The translations under genes and the position numbers were made by a program. Under the pieces are notes generated by a model. The model searched no databases. It worked only from the letters and a program-made list of their open reading frames with translations, and was not told the origin of the DNA. DNA of 64,000 nucleotides from Moorella thermoacetica (GTDB lineage Bacteria; Bacillota; DSM-521; Neomoorellales; Neomoorellaceae), in assembly GCF_001267405.1 (NCBI RefSeq), contig NZ_CP012369.1, positions 1,824,001 through 1,888,000 on the forward strand. The letters are read 5' to 3'. The stretch's first letter is position 1; every line of letters begins with the position of its first letter. Of this stretch, positions 1 to 8,800 are shown piece by piece.

Positions 1-99
1 CGGTTGTAACCAGCCAGGGCCATAAGCCACAAGTAAAAGTATACCCCCGGTAAAAATAGTAATAAGAAAGCCGATTTTAAGGCTTTTAGTCCTCGCCAT
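1..99 (-). CDS. N-terminal fragment of an exported or membrane protein (runs off window start)
   Basis: Reading leftward from an ATG at 99 gives 33 open codons to the window edge. The start is basic (MARTKSLK) and is followed by a hydrophobic stretch (IGFLITIFTGGILLLVAYG), which suggests a signal anchor or uncleaved signal peptide. A GGAGTG ribosome site lies about 6 bases before the ATG. It is divergent from minC. The rest of the protein lies outside the window, so its family cannot be named. Confidence 0.6.
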   Translation of the reverse strand, partial: MARTKSLKIGFLITIFTGGILLLVAYGPGWLQP

Positions 100-124
100 T
101 AGAGTTTCACTCCACAGTAGGACC

Positions 125-154
125 TTGCCCGGCGGCAGTCGGGTAGCCGGGCAA
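125..154. other. Hairpin in the minC/exported-protein divergent region
   Basis: Perfect 9-bp arms TTGCCCGGC (125-133) and GCCGGGCAA (146-154) enclose a 12-base loop. On the minus strand the hairpin sits in the leader of the truncated gene that starts at 99. No T-run follows on either strand, so it is not a standard terminator. I compared the 100-344 region with the c-di-GMP and c-di-AMP riboswitch patterns I know and found no convincing match. Apart from this hairpin and the minC ribosome site I see nothing there. Confidence 0.35.
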
Positions 155-344
155 AGGCTTGTTGGAATGGCAATCGGTTTGACGGCAATCGCCCGGGAAC
201 GGCAAATTCGGGAAAGTTTTTGCCTTCAGCAGGAAAAACGGCCCTTTAAGGCGAATCTTTCCAGCAAAATAGAATTTATGCCGAAACATCCCGGGTGACC
301 GTCCCACCCGTGGAGAACGGATATGCCAGGAAGGAGAAGCTATT

Positions 345-1001
345 ATGGCCCAGGATTGTATTACTATAAAGGGAACCCGTGGAGGCCTGCTTATTTTGCT
401 TGATGCCAGCAGGGATTTTAATGAAATCAAGGCCAACCTGGCCGCGAAATTTGCCGCTGCCAGGGGCTTCTTCCGGGGGGCAGCCTTTGCCCTCGTGCCG
501 ACTTCCCCTTTAAATAGTCAGGAAACGGCGGAATTAGAAGCTATCTGTCGGGAACATGGCCTTGTCCCGGGAAATAATATTACCCTACCCTCCCGCCGTC
601 GCCCGGGCGGGAATCAGGCTGCGCATCCGGATCCGGTGGCGTTGACTAGCACCGGACTGCCGACTCTGCTGGATGAGGGCAACCTGCGTAACGGTCAGGA
701 AATAAACTACCCAGGCCACGTCATGTGGCTGGGTGATGTCCACCAGGGGGCGACCATCAGGGCCGGGGGTAATATCCTGATCATGGGTACCCTGAAGGGC
801 AACGCCCATGCCGGGAGCCAGGGAGACAGAAGCGCAGCAATTGTGGCCTATCGCATGGAACCGGAACAACTCGGTATTGCCGGGATCATCGCCCGCTCCC
901 CGGAACAAAAAACCAGGCATCCCTATCCGGAGATAGCCCGCCTGGTTGGTACAAGAATCGTCATTGACCCCTATCTGAGCCCGAAAAGTAGCCGCAATTA
1001 G
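345..1001 (+). CDS. minC: Septum site-determining protein MinC
   Basis: This 218-residue protein has the MinC architecture. An N-terminal alpha/beta FtsZ-inhibitory domain covers roughly residues 1-100, a short variable linker follows, and the C-terminal beta-helix domain covers about 115-215. The C-terminal domain is recognisable from GHVMWLGDVHQGATIRAGGN and the glycine-rich MGTLKGNAHAG segment. MinC blocks FtsZ ring assembly away from midcell and normally needs MinD for membrane recruitment. No minD or minE lies next to it, so its partner would have to be encoded elsewhere. A GGAGAAG ribosome site precedes the ATG. It converges on the DUF169 gene with only two bases between their stops. 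Confidence 0.9.
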   Translation: MAQDCITIKGTRGGLLILLDASRDFNEIKANLAAKFAAARGFFRGAAFALVPTSPLNSQETAELEAICREHGLVPGNNITLPSRRRPGGNQAAHPDPVALTSTGLPTLLDEGNLRNGQEINYPGHVMWLGDVHQGATIRAGGNILIMGTLKGNAHAGSQGDRSAAIVAYRMEPEQLGIAGIIARSPEQKTRHPYPEIARLVGTRIVIDPYLSPKSSRN

Positions 1002-1003
1002 GG

Positions 1004-1780
1004 CTATTTCTCTTCCAGATCCTCCGGCTGCATGGTATAAGATTGGACCATCACTGGAGTGAAGTTATTAAAGGGGGCCACGGGATACAACTGGCCCGTG
1101 CTCATGAGCAGGCTCTCCATATTCTCTACCAGGGTTCCTAGCATATTGTAAGGTGTCACGAAAACAAGTTCATCCTTCTGGGTACCCCCGAAGGTGCGGT
1201 CGCCGCCACAGGGGAAGCCGATGATGGGCTTTTGTTCTTTTACGGCAAAACCGATGGAGGAACAGAGGGCGGCCTCGGCCACCGTATCGGCTTTGACGGG
1301 TTCCCCGGTCTCGTGAAGGCAGCAGTGGATCAGGCGCATCATCTGGGCCGGGTTGGCGTAGATGACCACTGCGTCGGGGTCTTCTGTTTTATAGCTCTCA
1401 AGGGGGGCGATGTAAATGGCGTCGTAGACCTTACCATTGTCCCCCAGTTTGTAGGTGTTGGCCATGAAACGCCTGCCGGCTTCGACGTCGGCCACATAAC
1501 GCCCCAGGGCGGCTTTACCGCTGGTGAAGCGCTCCGGGGTCTTGATTAGCCCGGTATAGGCGGCGCCGATGGCGCAGACCATGAGGTCCGGGGTGCCGGA
1601 ACTGGCTTTACCCTGGTAACGGGCGGCCGATACCAGCTGGCAGATGTTGACCTTCCAGTTATAAGGCCGGCGGGGCAGGTCTTTCCTGTCCCGGTAGAGC
1701 TTGATCCCCACGATGCCCGTATCCAGGTGGAGAACTTCCGTCAACCTTTTGACCATGAGGGACTTGTCTAAATCAGCCAT
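1004..1780 (-). CDS. DUF169 family protein
   Basis: The product is 258 residues. It matches the DUF169 pattern by its cysteine-containing CAIGAAYTGL segment, the AVVIYANPAQMMRLI strand and the C-terminal ALCSSIGFAVKEQKP...GFPCGGDRTFGG region. The conserved cysteines suggest metal or cofactor binding, but the biochemical role of DUF169 is not established. A GGAGGAGAAACA site precedes the ATG. It lies 27 bases downstream of pyk on the same strand and is probably the last gene of the coaD-mtrB-pfkA-pyk transcription unit. No signal peptide or membrane segment is visible. Confidence 0.8.
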   Translation of the reverse strand: MADLDKSLMVKRLTEVLHLDTGIVGIKLYRDRKDLPRRPYNWKVNICQLVSAARYQGKASSGTPDLMVCAIGAAYTGLIKTPERFTSGKAALGRYVADVEAGRRFMANTYKLGDNGKVYDAIYIAPLESYKTEDPDAVVIYANPAQMMRLIHCCLHETGEPVKADTVAEAALCSSIGFAVKEQKPIIGFPCGGDRTFGGTQKDELVFVTPYNMLGTLVENMESLLMSTGQLYPVAPFNNFTPVMVQSYTMQPEDLEEK

Positions 1781-1807
1781 TGTTTCTCCTCCTCCAAGTT
1801 TTTTGCC

Positions 1808-3556
1808 TCACAACACCCGCGTCTGACCGCGGTAGACCAGGCCGCGGACAACGTCTATGGTTACGACCAGATCATCGGTTAGCTTTTCAGTGGCCCCCTT
1901 TGCCCCGACGACTACCGGTATACCCAGGCTCAGGCCGGTTACCGCGGCATGGGAACTCAGCCCCCCGGTTTCCGTAATTACTGCTGCCGCCCTTTCCATA
2001 GCTGGCAGGAATTCAGGGCCGGTCTCAGTGGTCACCAGAATGTCGCCTTTTTTGACCCTTGCCACGGCGTCAGCAGCAGTCTTTACCAGCCGGACCGGGC
2101 CACTGGTTACTTCTTTGCCGATCCCCCGTCCCCGCACCAGGACCTCGCCGACGATGTGGACCTTGAGGAGGTTGGTGGTACCCGGAACACCGGCAGGCAC
2201 GCCGGCAGTAATAACCACCAGGTCGCCCTGTTTCACCCGGCCGGAGAGTATGGCCACCGCCACCGCGGCATTAACCATTTCGTCGGTGCCGCTTGTCGGC
2301 TCCACCAGGAGGGGTTCAACCCCCCAGACCAGGCAGAGCTGGTTCAAAACCTTCTCGTTGGGGCTGGTGGCCAGGATAGGCGCCCGGGGACGGTATTTGG
2401 CCACCCGGCGGGCGGTGGAACCGGAAGCCGTGGGGGTGATAATGGCGGCGGCGTCGAGTTCATAGGCAATGGTGCAGCTCGCGTGGCTGATGGCATCGGT
2501 GGCCGTCCGCTCGGCAGCCAGACCCTTTTTCGTCAACAGGTCACCATAGGGCAAACCCCTCTCGGCCCGGCGGGCGATGCGGGCCATGGTCGCCACAGCC
2601 TCTACCGGATAACGGCCCGTAGCCGTTTCCCCGGAGAGCATAATGGCATCCGTTCCGTCAAAGATGGCATTGGCCACATCGCTGGCTTCGGCCCGGGTCG
2701 GCCGCGGGTTATGAATCATAGACTCCAGCATCTGGGTGGCCGTGATAACCGGCTTGCCGGCCAGGTTACACGCCTCGATAATCTTTTTCTGCACCAGGGG
2801 GACCTCTTCCACGGGGATCTCTACCCCCAGGTCACCCCGGGCCACCATGACCCCGTCGGCCACCTCAAGGATCTCGTGGATGTTATTGACCCCGGCATGG
2901 TTTTCTATCTTGGCGATAATGGCTACCCTGGCGTTGCGCTTCTCAAGCTCCCGGCGTACTGCCAGGACATCCCCGGCCGTCCGGACAAAGGAGAGGGCGA
3001 TAAAATCTATCCCCTGCTGGAGGCCGAACTCAAGGTCTTTAATATCCTGCTCGGTAAAAGGAGGCAGGCTGATCTCGGCCCCGGGGACGTTGACGCCCTT
3101 ATGGCTGGAAATAACATCGCCGTGACGGACGCGGCAGTGAATCTCGGTGGCGGTGGTCGCCAGGACCTCCAGCTCCACCAGGCCGTCGTCCAGGAGAATG
3201 ATCTGGCCCGGCCGGACGTCCCCCGGCAGACCGGCAAAGCTCACCGGCAAACGCCTGGCGTCACCAATAATAGGTTCTGTGGTCAGGGTCACCTGGTCGC
3301 CGTCCTTCAGGGTGACCTCGCCCTGGATCTCTCCCAGGCGAATTTCGGGCCCCTTATTATCCAGCATTAACGCTACCCTGGCGCCCAGTTCAGCTGCCGC
3401 CTGGCGCACGGCAGCCATCCGCGCCCCGTGCTCGGCGTGGCTGCCATGGGAAAAATTGAACCGGGCTACGTTCATCCCCGCCCGGATCATAGCCTTGATT
3501 ACCTCGACCCGCTCGCTGGCCGGGCCCATGGTACAGACAATCTTCGTGTGCCGCAT
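1808..3556 (-). CDS. pyk: Pyruvate kinase with C-terminal PEP-utilizer domain
   Basis: Pyruvate kinase converts phosphoenolpyruvate and ADP to pyruvate and ATP, the last step of glycolysis. The 582-residue product starts with the typical TKIVCTMGPAS and carries KGPEIRLG, the MVARGDLGVEIP metal/phosphoryl site, ATQMLESM and SGETATGRYPVEAV. It is about 110 residues longer than the short form. The extension contains GGLSSHAAVTGLSLGIPVVV, the phosphohistidine-domain fold of PEP-utilizing enzymes also found in Bacillus and Geobacillus pyruvate kinase. This copy keeps the histidine (SSHAA). It follows pfkA by 22 bases, so two ADP/ATP-linked control points of glycolysis are co-transcribed. The ribosome site is GAGGGGGC. 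Confidence 0.97.
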   Translation of the reverse strand: MRHTKIVCTMGPASERVEVIKAMIRAGMNVARFNFSHGSHAEHGARMAAVRQAAAELGARVALMLDNKGPEIRLGEIQGEVTLKDGDQVTLTTEPIIGDARRLPVSFAGLPGDVRPGQIILLDDGLVELEVLATTATEIHCRVRHGDVISSHKGVNVPGAEISLPPFTEQDIKDLEFGLQQGIDFIALSFVRTAGDVLAVRRELEKRNARVAIIAKIENHAGVNNIHEILEVADGVMVARGDLGVEIPVEEVPLVQKKIIEACNLAGKPVITATQMLESMIHNPRPTRAEASDVANAIFDGTDAIMLSGETATGRYPVEAVATMARIARRAERGLPYGDLLTKKGLAAERTATDAISHASCTIAYELDAAAIITPTASGSTARRVAKYRPRAPILATSPNEKVLNQLCLVWGVEPLLVEPTSGTDEMVNAAVAVAILSGRVKQGDLVVITAGVPAGVPGTTNLLKVHIVGEVLVRGRGIGKEVTSGPVRLVKTAADAVARVKKGDILVTTETGPEFLPAMERAAAVITETGGLSSHAAVTGLSLGIPVVVGAKGATEKLTDDLVVTIDVVRGLVYRGQTRVL

Positions 3557-3578
3557 ATTTGCCCCCTCGCTGGCCTAT

Positions 3579-4538
3579 TTATAGTGCCAGTACTTCGGCT
3601 AAACGGTACAGTTCAGGATCGATACTCTTCTTTTCCCGGAGAACCGTCTCCAGGTCCCGGTCCACCAGCTCGTTGGCGGCGATGCCCACCATGCGGCTGC
3701 TGGCGCCGTCGGCCAGGAGGTCCACCGCCCGGGCGCCCAGCCGGCTGGCCAGCATACAATCAAAAGCCGTAGGCGCTCCACCCCGCTGAATATGGCCCAG
3801 GATGGTCACGCGGCTCTCCAGCCTGGTTCGCCGGGCTATTTCTTCGCTTACCTCCAGGGCACTGCCCACCCCTTCGGCTACGACGATAATACTATGGAGT
3901 TTACCCCGGTGGCGGCCCTGTTCTAATTTCTCCACCACCCGGTCGTAGTTAACGGGGTACTCGGGGATGAGAATAGATTCGGCGCCCCCGGCTATCCCCG
4001 CCGCCAGGGCAATCTGGCCTGAGCGACGCCCCATAACTTCGATGATAAAAATGCGTTCATGGGAAGTCGCCGTATCCCGGATCCGGCTGATGGCCTCTAC
4101 GGCCGTATTAACGGCCGTATCAAAGCCGATGGTGTAATCGGTGCCGGCTATGTCGTTATCAATGGTCCCGGGGATGCCGATTACCGGCAGGCCCTTTTTG
4201 GCCAGGTGAACAGCGCCGTGGAAGGACCCGTCTCCACCGATGACTACGAGACCTTCAATGCCTTCCCGGTGCAGGTTATCCAGGGCCGTGGCCCGGCCGG
4301 CTTCGGTGCGGAACTCCTCCGACCGGGCCGTCAGCAAGATGGTCCCGCCCCGGTGGATAATCCCGGCTACCGAACCGGTATTCAGGCGGCGAAAATCGCC
4401 CTGGATCAACCCGGCGTACCCCCGGGAAATGCCGATCACGTCTATCTTCAGGGCGGCAGCCTGGCGGACTACCGCCCTGATAGCTGCATTCATTCCCGGG
4501 GCATCACCACCGCTGGTCAAAACACCGATAGTGCGCAA
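3579..4538 (-). CDS. pfkA: ATP-dependent 6-phosphofructokinase
   Basis: This enzyme phosphorylates fructose 6-phosphate to fructose 1,6-bisphosphate. The 319-residue length is that of the bacterial allosteric enzyme. Visible motifs are GVLTSGGDAPGMNAAIR (ATP site), VIGGDGSFHGA, the catalytic PGTIDNDIAGTDYTIGFDTA with TIDND, and EVMGRRSG. The start is a TTG behind GGAGGGAAATAA, and no better start is available upstream. It sits between a small DUF2007-like gene and pyk in one leftward unit. Confidence 0.97.
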   Translation of the reverse strand: MRTIGVLTSGGDAPGMNAAIRAVVRQAAALKIDVIGISRGYAGLIQGDFRRLNTGSVAGIIHRGGTILLTARSEEFRTEAGRATALDNLHREGIEGLVVIGGDGSFHGAVHLAKKGLPVIGIPGTIDNDIAGTDYTIGFDTAVNTAVEAISRIRDTATSHERIFIIEVMGRRSGQIALAAGIAGGAESILIPEYPVNYDRVVEKLEQGRHRGKLHSIIVVAEGVGSALEVSEEIARRTRLESRVTILGHIQRGGAPTAFDCMLASRLGARAVDLLADGASSRMVGIAANELVDRDLETVLREKKSIDPELYRLAEVLAL

Positions 4539-4551
4539 TTATTTCCCTCCT

Positions 4552-4752
4552 CTAGCGTGTCAGGGCCGCACTGATTATTTCATTGGCTTCCTCAGCCTCG
4601 GATTCGGGCACCAGGACCTCATACCCAACCAGGTCCTCTGCCTGGGAAGAGCCAATGGGTCTTAAGTTTACCATGACTCCCTCCTGGGTCAGGGTCTCCT
4701 TCAGGCGTAAGGCCAGTTTACGGTTGGCAGCAATGTAAATCACGGTCCACAT
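4552..4752 (-). CDS. Small DUF2007-like protein
   Basis: This 66-residue protein begins MWTVIYIAANRKLALRLKETL. A first beta strand is followed by a helix and a segment ending in YEVLVPESEAEEANEIISAAL. The layout resembles DUF2007-type putative signal-transducing domains (a ferredoxin-like fold with a terminal LVP...A pattern). I infer this from pattern only. The chosen ATG at 4752 has GGGGGAG eight bases upstream. A GTG three codons earlier is possible but lies inside that site. It lies between mtrB and pfkA, so it is translated with glycolytic genes, but nothing in it shows a direct role in glycolysis. Confidence 0.7.
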   Translation of the reverse strand: MWTVIYIAANRKLALRLKETLTQEGVMVNLRPIGSSQAEDLVGYEVLVPESEAEEANEIISAALTR

Positions 4753-4757
4753 GCCGC

Positions 4758-4991
4758 TCACTCCCCCGCTTCTAAACTCCCGTATTTCGTCATCACCAGA
4801 GCCCGGCCGCGAATCTTCATGGCAGAGGTGTGTTCAGTAAACTGGGCAATCATGATTTCGCCTTTATCCAGTTTCTCGGAATGGTGAAACTTGGTGTCCC
4901 TGCCCCGGGTCAGGCCGATAATGGTTACGCCGTTCTCCAGGGCTTTGATGACAATAAAGTCGGCAGCGGTAACGCTTTCCCTGTCCTCCAT
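4758..4991 (-). CDS. mtrB: Tryptophan RNA-binding attenuation protein TRAP
   Basis: The 77-residue product is highly similar to Bacillus MtrB over the core [19 protein letters not shown]...[25 protein letters not shown]. The RNA-contacting triad of TRAP (K37, K56 and R58 in Bacillus) is conserved as the lysine in SEKLDK and the K and R in MKIRG. TRAP forms an 11-subunit ring that, when loaded with tryptophan, wraps RNA carrying 9-11 GAG/UAG triplets and causes termination or blocks translation. The ATG at 4991 has a perfect GGAGG seven bases upstream. No anti-TRAP gene and no clear triplet array was seen in the window. Confidence 0.92.
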   Translation of the reverse strand: MEDRESVTAADFIVIKALENGVTIIGLTRGRDTKFHHSEKLDKGEIMIAQFTEHTSAMKIRGRALVMTKYGSLEAGE

Positions 4992-5003
4992 CAACTCACC
5001 TCC

Positions 5004-5486
5004 CTACAAAAAACCGTAACGTTTTAGCAAAACTCGCTCGACTTCAGGTGGCACCAGGCCATGGATACACCCCCCCAGGGAGGCTGCCTGGCGAATGATA
5101 CTTGAGCTTAAGAAGGAATACTCGGTAGCCGTCATGAGAAAAACCGTCTCCAGGTCACTGGCCAGCTTTTTATTCATTATCGACATCTGGAATTCATATT
5201 CAAAATCGGAAACTGCCCGCAGCCCCCTGACGATAGCCACGGCCTCTTCCCGGCGGGCAAAATCGACCAGGAGTCCAGAAAAAGACTTTACCGTTACACC
5301 GGGTATATCCCTGGTGACGGTCCTGACCAGCTCCACCCTTTCTTCCAGGGAAAACAGGGTCTTTTTATAATTATCGGCAGCCACCCCCACCACAACCCGG
5401 TCAAAGATACTTACCGCCCGCCGGATAATATCCAGGTGCCCGTTAGTAATCGGGTCAAAGGTGCCTGGATATACAGCCACCTTCAA
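5004..5486 (-). CDS. coaD: Phosphopantetheine adenylyltransferase
   Basis: CoaD transfers AMP from ATP to 4'-phosphopantetheine, the penultimate step of coenzyme A synthesis. The 160-residue product has the nucleotidyltransferase signature PGTFDPITNGHLDIIRRA with the T/HxGH motif (NGHLD), GLRAVSDFEYEFQM, and TEYSFLSSSIIRQAASLGG near the C-terminus. The start codon is TTG, placed behind a very strong GGAGGAGGAGGTG site. It starts the run coaD, mtrB, DUF2007-like, pfkA, pyk. In other Firmicutes coaD follows rsmD. Here 332 bases without a recognisable gene separate it from dnaE. Confidence 0.96.
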   Translation of the reverse strand: MKVAVYPGTFDPITNGHLDIIRRAVSIFDRVVVGVAADNYKKTLFSLEERVELVRTVTRDIPGVTVKSFSGLLVDFARREEAVAIVRGLRAVSDFEYEFQMSIMNKKLASDLETVFLMTATEYSFLSSSIIRQAASLGGCIHGLVPPEVERVLLKRYGFL

Positions 5487-5508
5487 CTGGCTATCACCTC
5501 CTCCTCCG

Positions 5509-5514
5509 ATTATA
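5509..5514 (-). promoter_or_regulatory. Possible -10 element for coaD
   Basis: On the minus strand TATAAT lies 23 bases before the coaD TTG. The expected -35 position reads GGCGGC, a poor match, so this is only a tentative promoter. Transcription from it would give a very short leader made almost entirely of the ribosome site. The rest of 5515-5818 holds no gene or structure that I can support. Confidence 0.3.
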
Positions 5515-5818
5515 TGGCATCCCGTTCACCGCCGCCGGAACTATCGGCTTCGCGCAAAGTTTACTAGCGTCTCGAACCCAGTCGTCTCCGCCTGTACCCC
5601 AAATCGTTTACATATTCATGGTTTGTGGCGGGGGCGCCAGCCCCAGGATGGGCTCTTTGAAAAACGCTCTCTTCTTTGGCTGGCTTTGTGCTGCCTTGCT
5701 GCAAACAAATGTCAGGGCTAAATTTTTATGGTATTTGTTTGTGGATGCCGTGCCACAATGGCTAACTCTTTTTACCTTTCTAATTCCACCTGTTTCTTTA
5801 TATTCCTCCTGGGCCGGG

Positions 5819-8800
5819 TTAAATTCTATTTTCCTGCACCAGCTTAATTTTATCATACCCGCCTAAAAGCCCGGCCAAACTTGCCATCAACTCCGGCACC
5901 GGTTCTATCCAATAACGCCTGTGTAAGGCGATAGTCCTACGGCTGTCGGCCAGATAGAGATATACCTGACAGGGACCCGGGTGGGCGGCTAAAGTATCCC
6001 TCAGGGCTGTTAGCTGTCCCTCACTAGATAGCTTGAGGTAGAGACGTCCCCCACCCTGCCGGGCCTCCGGTAATGTCCCGTGGGTCCCTGCCGGAGGAGG
6101 GAGGGTCCGGTCTCCCCCGCCGGCCTCCGGCGCCAGGGGCCGGACCAGGTTGGCCAGGACCTGGACCCCTTCTTCCTGTTTATCGACCTGCCCCTGGACC
6201 AGGACGGCCCGGTCGGGAGCGAGCCAGGAACGTACCTGGCTGTACATCCGGGGAAAGAGGACAGCTTCTACCTGACCGCTGAAATCCTCCAGGGTGAGAA
6301 CGGCCATGGGATCACCCTTACGGGTTACCAGCCGGCGCAGGCCGCTGACCAGGCCGCCGATGGTAACCTGGCTGCCATCGGCTATCTCCGCCAGATCGGC
6401 CAGGGAATGGGAGGTCAGCTTTTTTAATACCGGAGCATAGGGTTCCAGGGGATGGCCGCTCAGGTAAAAGCCCAGGAGTTCCTTTTCCATGGCCAGTATA
6501 TCGGCCCGGGAGAAGTCGGTTACCTGGGGCAGGGGGGGATCGTTAACCTCTTCAGGCACCAGGTCCATGAGGGAAACCTGGCCGCTGCGGCGGTCTTCCT
6601 GACGCCTGGCGGCCACTTCCAGGCACTCGTCCAGGCCGGCCAGGAGCTGGCGGCGGTTGGGGTTGATAGAATTAAAGGCGCCGCAGCGGATGAGGCTCTC
6701 CACCACCCTTTTATTGGCCTGGCGGCTGTCCACCCGCCGGCAGAAGTCCAGGAGGGAGGTAAAGGGACCGCCTGCTTCCCGGGCGGCAATAATGGCCAGG
6801 GCGGCGGCCCGGCCAGCGTTTTTAACGGCCGCCAGGCCAAAGCGGATCTGCCTCCCAGTGACGGTGAAATCGACCCCTGATTCATTGACATCCGGCGGCA
6901 GGACGGCGATCCCCAGGCGCTGGCACTCAGCCAGGTAGGGCTCCATCTTGTCCAGGTGCTCGGCCACGCTGGAAAGAAGGGCGCCCATAAGCTCGGCCGG
7001 GTAATGGGCCTTCAGGTAGGCCGTCTGATAGGCTACCAGGGCGTAGGCCGCCGAATGGCTGGCATTGAAGCCGTAGCCGGCGAAGTATTCCATCAGCTCA
7101 AAAATTTTCTGCGCGACATCCCGGGGTATAGCCTTGGCCTCTGCCCCGGCCAGGAAGCGATCCCGCTGGGCCGCCAGGACCTCGGGCTTCTTTTTCCCCA
7201 TGGCCCGGCGCAGGAGGTCGGCCTGGCCCAGGGTAAAACCGGCCAACTCGCTGGCAATGCGCATGACCTGCTCCTGGTAGAGGATAACCCCGTAGGTGTC
7301 TTTGAGTATCGGTTCCAGGGCCGGGTGCAGGTAACTGATGGGGGTAACCCCGTGTTTGCGCTTAATAAAATCTTCGACCATACCGCTTCCCAGTGGCCCG
7401 GGCCGGTAGAGGGCCACCAGGGCGATGATATCTTCAAAGCGCTCCGGCTTGAGTTCTTTCAGGATGGCCCGCATGCCGCTACTTTCTAGCTGGAAGATGC
7501 CGCTGGTTTCACCGCTGGCCAGAAGCTGGTAGGTTGGCCGGTCATCCAGGGGCAGGCTTTCCAGGTCCAGTTCCCGGCCATGGTTGCGCCGGATGGCCTC
7601 CCGGGCGTGGCCGATAACCGTCAGGGTGCGGAGGCCCAGCAGGTCCATCTTCAATAGCCCCAATTCCTCCACAGCCTGCATGGGGTACTGGGTGGTAACG
7701 GCATCCCCTGTCTTTTGCAGGGGCAGATAATGAATTAAAGGCTCCCGGGTGATGACAATCCCCGCGGCATGGATGGAGGCATGGCGGGGCATACCCTCGA
7801 TGGCCCGGGCCGTATCCAGGAGTTCCCGCACCTCCCGGTTGCCTTCGTAGCTCTCTTTTAAATCCGGGCTGGTGGCCAGGGCCCTCTCCAGGGTAATACC
7901 CAGCTCCATGGGCACCATCTTGGCGATCCTGTCCACCTCACCCAGGGGCAAACCCAGGACACGGCCCACATCCCGGACGGCCGCCCGGGCGGCCATGGTA
8001 CCGAAGGTAATGATCTGGGCCACATGGTCACGGCCGTACTTCTCCAGGACATACTGGATGACTTCATCCCGCCGTTCGAAGCAGAAGTCCATGTCGATGT
8101 CCGGCATACTGACCCGTTCGGGGTTTAAAAAACGTTCAAAGAGGAGGTTGTAGCGCAGGGGATCAATGGAGGTTATCCCCAGGCAGTAGGCCACCAGGCT
8201 GCCGGCGGCCGAACCCCGACCCGGCCCCACCGGGATCCCCCGCCGGCGGGCGAAATTGACCATATCCCAAACTATCAAGAAATAGCCCGGATAGCCCATT
8301 TGCTCGATTATACCCAGCTCGTACTCCAGGCGCTGCCGGGCCGTTCCATCGTCATGGGGGTAACGCCGTTTAAGGCCCTCGTAACTCAGGCGGCGGAGAT
8401 AACTGGCTGCGTCCTCTCCTGCCGGCACCTGGTAGGCCGGCAGGTGTAACCGGCCGAAGGTGAAGTCGAAATGGCAGCGCTCGGCGATGGCCAGGGTGTT
8501 GGCCAGGGCTGAGGGTACCTCCCGGAAGAGGTTGTCCATCTCGGCAGGAGATTTTAAATAAAACTGGGCCGTGGGAAAACGCAGGCGGTTAGGATCGTCC
8601 AGGGTCTTGCCTGTCTGGATACAGAGGAGGACGTCATGGGCCCGGGCCTGGTCCTGGCGAATGTAGTGGACGTCATTGGTGGCGACCAGGGGAATTTTTA
8701 ATCTGGCTGCCAGGTCTACCAGCCGGCGGTTGAGCTGCCGCTGTTCCGGCAGGCCCTGGTCCTGGAGTTCCAGGTAAAAATTCTCCGGGCCAAAGACCTC

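Noticed and set aside
100-344. Possible riboswitch before the truncated gene or minC
   Set aside because: A strong 9-bp hairpin is present, but the conserved c-di-GMP, c-di-AMP or cobalamin core sequences are not recognisable.
1949-3370. Long plus-strand frame of 473 codons opposite pyruvate kinase
   Set aside because: It is antisense to an intact, conserved enzyme and has composition typical of the complement of GC-rich coding DNA.
5600-5800. Insertion-sequence remnant between dnaE and coaD
   Set aside because: The region has unusual composition and small GC repeats, but no terminal inverted repeats, target duplication or transposase fragment could be identified.
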